This document shows positions 13,376 to 19,061 of a stretch of 19,061 nucleotides of DNA, piece by piece. A program made the translations under genes and the position numbers. A model generated the notes under the pieces. That model was not told where the DNA came from and searched no databases. It was given only the letters and a program-made list of their open reading frames with translations. The stretch covers positions 1 through 19,061 of the forward strand of contig CBDUST010000056.1 in assembly GCA_965369945.1 (NCBI GenBank), in the 5' to 3' direction. Source of the DNA: JADFNO01 sp965369945 (GTDB taxonomy: Bacteria > Planctomycetota > Phycisphaerae > Phycisphaerales > SM1A02). Each line of letters opens with the position of its first letter. Positions within the stretch are counted from its first letter, which is position 1.

Positions 13376-16027
13376 CTAGGCAGTCTTGGCGCGGGGCATC
13401 TCAGCGGACGGGTGGATCTGCAGTTCCTCCACGCCGCCGGGCATGACCAGTTCACTAATCGGTGTGCCTTCAGGGATAACCCGACCGTCAAGTGTGTGGA
13501 TTATGATTTGCGGGTTCGCTTCTTCGTGAGCCTCGAGGGCCGCAGAAAGCTCTTTTTGCGTCGCTTCCTCGAGTTTGGTCCACCCCATTCGGCCTCTGCA
13601 CTTGGGAAACTTCGAGCAGCCCAGCCATGGTCCGCGCTTGCCGCGACGCAGATTCAGCGGTGATTCACATTTGGGACACACAAGTTCGGTGGCAATTGGC
13701 GGGCGCGCCGGATATTTGATCTGCTCTGCCTTATCGAGGTTTACCACGCACTTGATTTCGGGATAGTTGACGGACGCGAGAAACTTACCGAACCGACCGG
13801 TGCGAAGCATCATCTGCGATCCGTCTTCGGGGCACGCCACGTTCACCCGTTCCGGCAGCAGAGGCCGACCCTCGCGATCGATTGGCGCTGCATAGTCACA
13901 ATCCGGATAGGACATACAAGAAAGGAATCGTCCGTTCTTGCCAAAGCGATAGCAGGTGCTGCTGCCGCATTTTGGGCATTCATATATGGCCGGCTGCTTC
14001 TCCGCCTTGGCGTGCGTCATCGTTTCGTGGGCTTTCTTCAAGGACGTGGAGAAACGGTCGTAGAACTCATCCAGCATCGTGACCCAATCGGTGTGTTGCT
14101 CCTCGATCTTGTCGAGTTTTTCTTCGAGCTGGCGGGTGTAGCTGATTTCCATGAGCCGAGGGAAGCCTTCCACGAGCTTGTCCGTCACGACCTCGCCAAG
14201 GTCCGTCGCGTGGAACCGGCGGTCGATCTGTTCTACGTATTTACGATCCTGAATGACACGAATGATGGAGGCATAAGTCGACGGACGACCGATGCCTTCA
14301 GCCTCCAAGGATTTGATGAGCGATGCCTCGGTATACCGGGGTGGAGACGAGGTAAATAGCTGCTCCGGGTCGATTGCAAAGGGCGCGAGTTCATCTTTTT
14401 CTTCCATCTTGGGCAGAATCTGCTCGTCCGAGGCTGTGGGCACTCCGGCAACGCGATAAAAACCATCGAAGGTCAACACTCGCCCGCCGGTCTTGAACAC
14501 GGCTCCCGTCGACGCGTCGCTCCGCTCAAGATGAACCGTTGTGGAATCCCATTCGGCGGCAACCATCTGGCAGGTGACGAAGCGTGTCCAAATCAGACGG
14601 TAAAGCTTGAGTTGGTCCTCCTTCAGAGCGTGAGCTAAGCCCCGCGGATGTCGTCGAACATCAGTCGGACGGATCGCCTCGTGCGCCTCTTGGGCTTTGC
14701 CCGATCCGGTATAGACCAGCAGCTTGTCCGGCAGATAGTTCGAGCCGAATTCATCAGAGATGTAATCCCGCACAGCCGTGGCGGCTTCCTTGCTCAAATG
14801 AGTGGAGTCGGTTCGCATGTACGTGATGAGACCGACCTGCCCCTCGCCGGGGATGTTGACACCTTCGTAAAGGGCCTGGGCGGCTCTCATCGTTCGCTCA
14901 GCGGCAAAGCCGAGCGAGTTCGCCGCCGTCGCTTGAAGGCTGGCGGTGATGAACGGTGCGGGTGGCTTGCTCGTCGTGCGCTTTGTCTGAATCGATTTGA
15001 CTTGGTATCGCACTTCGGGACCGACGTCGCCGGTGACGGTTCGTCGAAAGCGCGCCGGTCCTCTTCCATCTGCGTCCTCTTGGACAGCAGTGGTGATGTT
15101 TACCATTCCCGTCGCTTCCGCAACCTGCGCTACCTCACCTGACAGATCTAGCGGTTTATCGGCCGAGCAGCCAATTTCGAATTTCTCGCCGTCCAACTCA
15201 ACCAACTCCGCCTTGATGCAATGGTGCTCGGTGAGCCAGGCGTTCTGAGATTTGACCGTTGGCCTTTTACCCTTGTCGTCTGTCTTCGATCGAAACTTGC
15301 GCCACGGGTTTGCCAGCTTGGCTGCAGCGCTGGCATCAAGACTCAATCGAGCCGTGATCCGCCAGTTTTCGTCGGGCACGAATCGACCAATCTCCCGCTC
15401 ACGATCAACGATCATCCTCGCAGCGACCGACTGGACACGACCGGCGCTCAGGCCACGGGCTACCTTCTTCCATAGCAGCGGCGACACTTGGTACCCGACG
15501 ATCCGATCGAGGATGCGCCGCGCCTGTTGCGCGTTGACCTTGTACATGTCGATGGTGTGCGGGTGCTTAAAGGCCTGCTGAATCTGGCTCCTGGTGATGG
15601 CGTTGAAGATCACCCGCTTGGCTTTGGCGGCGTCGATCCCCAGCTCCTGAGTCAAATGCCATGCGATCGCTTCGCCCTCACGATCCAGGTCGGTCGCGAA
15701 CCAGACATCGACGGCTTGCTTGGCCGCGGCCTTCAGTGCGGTGACGGTCTTCTTCTTGTCCGGCAAGACGGTGTAGGTTGGTTTGAAATCATCGTCCAGG
15801 TCCACGCCCGGCACCGGCTGCTTGGAGCCCTTCTCCGCACGAGCCGGCAAGTCGCGTATATGACCCACCGATGCCTGGACCACGTAGTCTGGCCCGAGGT
15901 AGTGGTTGATCGTCTTGGCCTTAGCTGGAGACTCGACGATCACCAAGTGCTTGCCGGTGAGGTCAACCTTTGTGGCGCGGCTGCGCTTCGGCCCGGACTT
16001 CTTTTTTGAGGTGGATGACTTGCCCAT
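13376..16027 (-). CDS. topA: DNA topoisomerase I
   Basis: This type IA topoisomerase relaxes negative supercoils; length 883 residues. A Lys/Ser-rich N-terminus precedes the TOPRIM domain (about 26-140) with LVIVESPAKAKTI (E32) and ATDLDREGEAIAWH (DLDRE 113-117). LSAGRVQSVAARMIVDRE spans 193-210. The active-site Tyr403 is in GLITYMRTDSTHLS. A stretch at about 230-340 looks longer than in E. coli. Three C-terminal zinc ribbons follow. The first (C684, C687, C704, C710) and third (C784, C787, C804, C810) are complete; the second (C732, C760) keeps only two cysteines (CPEDG...ASVNYPEIKC). A further 70-residue tail ends PRAKTA. The ATG at 16027 has no Shine-Dalgarno site. The gene lies 135 bp downstream of miaA. 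Confidence 0.96.
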   Translation of the reverse strand: MGKSSTSKKKSGPKRSRATKVDLTGKHLVIVESPAKAKTINHYLGPDYVVQASVGHIRDLPARAEKGSKQPVPGVDLDDDFKPTYTVLPDKKKTVTALKAAAKQAVDVWFATDLDREGEAIAWHLTQELGIDAAKAKRVIFNAITRSQIQQAFKHPHTIDMYKVNAQQARRILDRIVGYQVSPLLWKKVARGLSAGRVQSVAARMIVDREREIGRFVPDENWRITARLSLDASAAAKLANPWRKFRSKTDDKGKRPTVKSQNAWLTEHHCIKAELVELDGEKFEIGCSADKPLDLSGEVAQVAEATGMVNITTAVQEDADGRGPARFRRTVTGDVGPEVRYQVKSIQTKRTTSKPPAPFITASLQATAANSLGFAAERTMRAAQALYEGVNIPGEGQVGLITYMRTDSTHLSKEAATAVRDYISDEFGSNYLPDKLLVYTGSGKAQEAHEAIRPTDVRRHPRGLAHALKEDQLKLYRLIWTRFVTCQMVAAEWDSTTVHLERSDASTGAVFKTGGRVLTFDGFYRVAGVPTASDEQILPKMEEKDELAPFAIDPEQLFTSSPPRYTEASLIKSLEAEGIGRPSTYASIIRVIQDRKYVEQIDRRFHATDLGEVVTDKLVEGFPRLMEISYTRQLEEKLDKIEEQHTDWVTMLDEFYDRFSTSLKKAHETMTHAKAEKQPAIYECPKCGSSTCYRFGKNGRFLSCMSYPDCDYAAPIDREGRPLLPERVNVACPEDGSQMMLRTGRFGKFLASVNYPEIKCVVNLDKAEQIKYPARPPIATELVCPKCESPLNLRRGKRGPWLGCSKFPKCRGRMGWTKLEEATQKELSAALEAHEEANPQIIIHTLDGRVIPEGTPISELVMPGGVEELQIHPSAEMPRAKTA

Positions 16028-16091
16028 CAGCGACTTGCGTATCGGTCAGAACGACACGGTGGATGAATTTCGACCCGGAGCTATTGGCGGG

Positions 16092-16121
16092 ACGGTATGC
16101 CGGGAAAATCACCTCTGTCAA
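16092..16121 (-). promoter_or_regulatory. Candidate topA promoter
   Basis: On the minus strand a perfect -35 TTGACA (plus positions 16116-16121) is followed after 18 bp by TACCGT (16092-16097), a weak -10. Transcription would start near 16085, giving a leader of about 58 nt to the topA ATG. This would let topA be expressed separately from miaA. Confidence 0.35.
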
Positions 16122-16162
16122 GGAAAATAATGTTTGGGTTCCTGGCGAGGGCTGGAAGCGTG

Positions 16163-17110
16163 TTAGCGATCGGCTCGCGCTTCCATGCCCGTAAGTGCTT
16201 CAGATGCAAGCGCTTGCAGCGATAAACCATCCGCCTCGATCCATATCGAGCCGGCTGTGTGGCGAAATCGCCTCAACCAGGTCCGCTGCTGCTTGGCAAA
16301 CCGCCGCGTCCTGATCTTGATCTGCTCGGCTGCCTCATCGAGGCTCATTCGGCCGGCCAGATGATCCAAAATCTGGCTGTAGCCCAACGCCTCGGACGCC
16401 TGGCGCCCCAGCCCCGCGCCCGCTTGAAGCGCTTGAACCTCGCCGACCAGCCCAGCTTCCAACATCGCCTTGACCCTGGCGTTGATGCGGGTGTTGATGG
16501 TCGGCACGCTGTATTCCAAACCGATCAGGCGAATGTCATCGGATGCCGTCGGAGCTGCAGACCACTGTTGCTGGAGGTCGCTGATGCGCTGGCCGGTCTG
16601 CTCGTACACCTCGATGGCGCGAATGGCTCGCTTGCGATCATTGGCATGAATCCGTGCTGCGGCCGGTGCGTCGACCGCTTCCAGCCGTTCCCGTAACGCC
16701 TTGTCGTCCAGTGCCTCAAGCGCAGCTCGCAAGGACAAATCTCGCTCAGGCCCGTCGAACAGCCCCTTGAGTAGCGCCTGGATATAGAGGTTTGTGCCGC
16801 CAACTACGATTGGCCAGCGGCCGCGCCGGCGGACTTCGGCGATCGCTTCCTGCGCCAGCGCTAACCAGCGATCGACCGAGAAACCGTCCTCGGACGGTTC
16901 GACAATATCCAGTAGATGGTGCGGGATTTCGCGTTGCTGAGCGACCGACGGCTTGGCGGTTCCGATGTCCATCCTGCGGTAAATCTGCATCGAATCGGCG
17001 CAGATACACTCGCCCAGCCCTGGCAGGCGCTTGGCCAGTTCGATCGCCAGCTCGGTTTTGCCCCCGGCCGTCGGCCCAACGATCGCGATGATTGGCTTCG
17101 GTTCAGACAT
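16163..17110 (-). CDS. miaA: tRNA dimethylallyltransferase
   Basis: MiaA transfers a dimethylallyl group from DMAPP to A37 of tRNAs that read codons starting with U. The 315-residue protein from the ATG at 17110 opens MSEPKPIIAIVGPTAGGKTE with the P-loop GPTAGGKT. CADSMQIYRRMDIGTAKP (substrate Asp/Ser/Gln motif), IPHHLLDIVEP, VVGGTNLYIQALLKGLFDGP and the RIHANDRKRAIRAIEVYEQTG stretch follow in the family order. Near the end IRTRRFAKQQRTWLRRF is the tRNA-binding motif. The open frame continues 113 codons upstream but there it is antisense to pgk and unlike MiaA, so that part is not coding. The DMAPP it uses comes from the MEP pathway, to which ispG in this window belongs. It is divergent from pgk, with 144 bp between the start codons. 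Confidence 0.95.
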   Translation of the reverse strand: MSEPKPIIAIVGPTAGGKTELAIELAKRLPGLGECICADSMQIYRRMDIGTAKPSVAQQREIPHHLLDIVEPSEDGFSVDRWLALAQEAIAEVRRRGRWPIVVGGTNLYIQALLKGLFDGPERDLSLRAALEALDDKALRERLEAVDAPAAARIHANDRKRAIRAIEVYEQTGQRISDLQQQWSAAPTASDDIRLIGLEYSVPTINTRINARVKAMLEAGLVGEVQALQAGAGLGRQASEALGYSQILDHLAGRMSLDEAAEQIKIRTRRFAKQQRTWLRRFRHTAGSIWIEADGLSLQALASEALTGMEARADR

Positions 17111-17254
17111 CTGCGATCGAATGCTAGAGGCCCAGCTGGGTTTTAGACATTCCAGCGATTGTGCTACTGTCTGGCCACAGGGCACCGTTTCACGACGCGC
17201 AGCGGCCGGGGCGGTGTCCGATCCGCAAAACGATCGAAGATTGGAACTGCCCGC

Positions 17255-18466
17255 ATGGCTAAGAAGACTATCGAACAAGTGGATGTCGCCTCCAAACGTG
17301 TTTTGATGCGCGTGGATTTCAACGTGCCGCTGGATGACAGCGCAGCTATTACCGACGATCGGCGCATTCGCCTTGCATTGCCGAGCATTCAATCTGTGAT
17401 TGAGCGACAAGGACGGCTGATTCTCGTCAGCCACCTGGGCCGACCGCAAGGGACCGGTTACGAGGCCAAGCTGTCACTGAAGCCGGCTGCTGATCGTCTT
17501 GGTGAACTGCTCGGTGGCGCCTCGGTCAGTTTTGTTTCCGGTGATTGCGTGGGTGCTGAGGCAACAGAGGCGGTCAACGCGCTTAGTGATGGACAAGTGC
17601 TGGTTTTGGAGAATCTTCGATTCAATTCCGCCGAGAAGGCCGGTGATTCAAGTTTTGCGAACCAGCTTGCACCGTTTGGCGACATCTACTGTAACGATGC
17701 GTTCGGCACCGCTCATCGCAACGATGCCTCGATGGTGGCGCTGCCCAGCGCGATGAACGACAGACCGAAAGTCGCTGGCCTGCTCTTGGATCGCGAAATT
17801 CGATTTCTGGCCGACACACTGTCGCACGCTGCCCGACCCTTCGTTGCAGTGCTCGGCGGCGCGAAGGTCTCCGACAAGTTGGGGGCAATCAACAATCTGA
17901 TGGACAAGGTAGACGTGATCCTGGTCGGTGGGGCGATGGCCTATACGTTTCTCGAAGCGCTTGGTCGCGGAGTTGGCTCCAGTCAGGTGCAGCGCGGTAT
18001 GTTGCCCCAAGCTCAACAGATCATCGACGCAGCGGCGGCAAGTTCCGTCGACCTCATCCTCCCCAACGATCATGTTTGCGGTAAGCAGATCAGTCGCGTC
18101 ACGCCGGTGCGAATTGTGGGCGAGTCGATCCCACAAGGGTGGATGGGGTTGGATATCGGCCCGGAGACGGTCGGCCAATATGCCCAGGAGCTGAACAAGG
18201 CAAAAACCATTATCTGGAACGGCCCGCTGGGTGCGTTCGAGACTCCGCCGTTCGATGTGGGATCCAAACAGATTGCCGAGGTGATCGTTCGAGCCACCGA
18301 GGCGGGCGCGACGAGCGTTGTCGGCGGCGGAGACATCGCTGCGGCGGTGGAGCAGTTCGGACTGGCCGATGGATTCACACACATATCAACCGGCGGCGGC
18401 GCCAGCCTGCGCATGCTCGAAGGCAAGCCGTTCCCGAGCGTTGATCTACTGGACGACGCCGAATAG
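17255..18466 (+). CDS. pgk: Phosphoglycerate kinase
   Basis: This cytoplasmic glycolytic enzyme interconverts 1,3-bisphosphoglycerate + ADP and 3-phosphoglycerate + ATP. The 403-residue length is normal. Family signatures appear in order: KRVLMRVDFNVPL (14-26), LVSHLGRP, LVLENLRF, YCNDAFGTAHRNDAS, VAVLGGAKVSDKLG, VGGAMAYTFL, IIWNGPLGAFE, GGGDIAAAVEQFG and HISTGGGASLRMLEG. Substrate Arg/His residues in RVDFN, SHLGRP and AHR are retained. The GGGD motif is followed by Ile where Ser or Thr is usual. The ATG at 17255 is chosen over an upstream start that adds 32 unrelated residues. A weak promoter (TAGACA at 17144, TACTGT at 17165) is possible but its spacing is short. No other glycolytic gene follows. 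Confidence 0.96.
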   Translation: MAKKTIEQVDVASKRVLMRVDFNVPLDDSAAITDDRRIRLALPSIQSVIERQGRLILVSHLGRPQGTGYEAKLSLKPAADRLGELLGGASVSFVSGDCVGAEATEAVNALSDGQVLVLENLRFNSAEKAGDSSFANQLAPFGDIYCNDAFGTAHRNDASMVALPSAMNDRPKVAGLLLDREIRFLADTLSHAARPFVAVLGGAKVSDKLGAINNLMDKVDVILVGGAMAYTFLEALGRGVGSSQVQRGMLPQAQQIIDAAAASSVDLILPNDHVCGKQISRVTPVRIVGESIPQGWMGLDIGPETVGQYAQELNKAKTIIWNGPLGAFETPPFDVGSKQIAEVIVRATEAGATSVVGGGDIAAAVEQFGLADGFTHISTGGGASLRMLEGKPFPSVDLLDDAE

Positions 18467-18497
18467 CGCATCGTCTTGACCTACGTGATCAAAGAAC

Positions 18498-18527
18498 TCA
18501 ACACAGAGGCACTGAGAACACTGAAGC
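18498..18527. repeat. Degenerate 'ACACAGAGGCAC' dispersed repeat
   Basis: The stretch at 18498-18527, starting TCAACACAGAGGCACTGAGA, resembles the widespread bacterial repeat family built on ACCACAGAGGCACAGAG with runs of CACAGAG. This copy has several substitutions. It lies in the 87-bp space between pgk and the convergent unknown gene. Recognition is from memory of the family. Confidence 0.35.
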
Positions 18528-18553
18528 GACTGAAACGCGAAGTACAGAAACCG

Positions 18554-18964
18554 TTAGCGATCAGCTTTGGCCAAGCGAATCAGCGCTGCAAGGCGATATA
18601 GGCGCCACTGCACTGCTGCGGGGATCATTTCGGCCGCCTCCGCCAAGTCAGTTGGACACACCATACCCGATTGTTCGTTGACAAACGCCTTGCCGGCCGA
18701 GTCGAGGTGCTTGTCCAATCGCTGACCAAAGTGCCTCAGCGCACATTGCCCGAGCCGATCGGCACTCGTCGGGATCCGATCAGCCCTCGGCGGCTCAATA
18801 ATGTCGCGCATCGTTGAACTCATCATCCGAAGATCAGATAAGCACTCCAGCGCCCCCGTGAGATCGTTGATCTCATCTTCGATATCAAGCAGCAACCCAC
18901 ACGGCACATGCACCGTCGGCGTTGATTTTCGTTTGTGTTTTGCCTTCCGTTTCGCCCTGGCCAT
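18554..18964 (-). CDS. Small unknown protein with basic N-terminus
   Basis: I do not recognise this 136-residue protein. It begins with a strongly basic stretch (MARAKRKAKHKRKS). A helical region with acidic residues follows (LLLDIEDEINDLTGALECLS), then a middle part (ADRIPTSADRLGQCALRHFG) and a hydrophobic-helical C-terminus (IPAAVQWRLYRLAALIRLAK). No signal peptide or membrane segment is evident. The basic tail could bind nucleic acid, but nothing else supports that. The ATG at 18964 is preceded by GGGGG, which may act as a weak ribosome-binding site; a GTG one codon earlier is also possible. It is convergent with pgk. The absence of stop codons over 137 codons and the balanced composition argue that it is real, without proof. 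Confidence 0.55.
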   Translation of the reverse strand: MARAKRKAKHKRKSTPTVHVPCGLLLDIEDEINDLTGALECLSDLRMMSSTMRDIIEPPRADRIPTSADRLGQCALRHFGQRLDKHLDSAGKAFVNEQSGMVCPTDLAEAAEMIPAAVQWRLYRLAALIRLAKADR

Positions 18965-19004
18965 CACGAACCCCCAGCAAATGTTGTGAGATTAAGGCAC
19001 AAGA

Positions 19005-19061
19005 CCCTCACCCCCGACCCCTCTCCCACAGGGAGAGGGGAGTCAGAAAGCCCTCTCCCCC
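19005..19061. repeat. Dispersed CCCTCTCCC/GGGAGAGGG palindromic repeat
   Basis: CCCCTCTCCC (19018-19027), ACA, GGGAGAGGGG (19031-19040) is a perfect 10-bp stem. It is preceded by CCCTCACCCCC and followed by a second CCCTCTCCCCC reaching the window end. This matches a REP-like repeat known from many bacterial genomes (CCCTCACCC..CCCTCTCCC...GGGAGAGGG). The copy is cut by the window edge. Confidence 0.75.

Noticed and set aside
13168..13446. Plus-strand ORF with TGILPV...DGLEARST peptide
   Set aside because: The peptide is read-through of a dispersed palindromic element and the frame overlaps the topA 3' end and the TetR start.
15488..16009. Plus-strand frame opposite topA
   Set aside because: It mirrors the TOPRIM coding region and has no family signature of its own.
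17159..17254. Longer pgk start
   Set aside because: The 32 added residues are Cys/Arg-rich and unlike Pgk, which normally begins a few residues before the lysine-rich first strand as at 17255.
17111..17449. N-terminal extension of the miaA frame
   Set aside because: It runs antisense through the start of pgk, has no resemblance to MiaA and places the P-loop 120 residues in. The ATG at 17110 puts it at the usual position.

Overview
The window reads as about 19 kb of chromosome from a Planctomycetota bacterium, possibly of the Phycisphaerae type and probably uncultured. The reasons are moderately high GC, few convincing Shine-Dalgarno sites and frequent GTG/TTG starts. There are also dispersed palindromes whose read-through gives the 'TGILPV...DGLEARST' pseudo-peptides that I associate with planctomycete genomes. 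The phylum is inferred from style and protein flavour, not from a marker-gene search. Nearly all genes are housekeeping or signalling genes. I see no CRISPR array, prophage, transposase, defence island or biosynthetic cluster.

Layout. 1-1336: the edge of a palindromic repeat, then a minus-strand membrane-anchored PIN/TRAM protein (YacL type). 1400-4301: a plus-strand block of small SRP RNA (ffs), dnaX, ybaB and recR, the same order as scr-dnaX-yaaK-recR in Bacillus. 4475-5998: rpoN (sigma-54), preceded by a G7/C7 hairpin and four copies of a 7-bp repeat that run up to the start codon. 5999-6814: an 816-bp gap without an intact gene, holding repeats, hairpins, a candidate promoter, a 14-bp palindrome and an ATG-less (probably frameshifted) small exported protein. 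6815-8983: a minus-strand lipase-like lipoprotein and ispG. 9198-10967: two plus-strand PilZ proteins, the first carrying a receiver domain and a degenerate Hpt-like tail. 11195-12583: a nucleoside-permease-like MFS transporter, overlapping tail-to-tail a minus-strand TetR regulator (12541-13203). 13279-13341: a dispersed double hairpin. 13376-17110: minus-strand topA and miaA. 17255-18466: plus-strand pgk, divergent from miaA. 18554-18964: a small unknown minus-strand protein. 19018-19061: another dispersed repeat.

How the genes fit together. The dnaX block couples the clamp loader, a nucleoid protein and RecR of recombinational repair with the RNA of the signal recognition particle. The two PilZ proteins share an unusual motif set and probably act in one c-di-GMP-responsive module. 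The MFS/TetR pair may be a transporter and its regulator, but only proximity says so.

The strongest unusual signal is a run of ten A inside dnaX, exactly between the AAA+/oligomerisation part and the tau tail. Both alternative frames stop within 15 codons, so it predicts a short gamma-like product made by slippage. The same DnaX has lost the zinc-binding cysteines, and the SRP RNA beside it has a non-GNRA apical loop.
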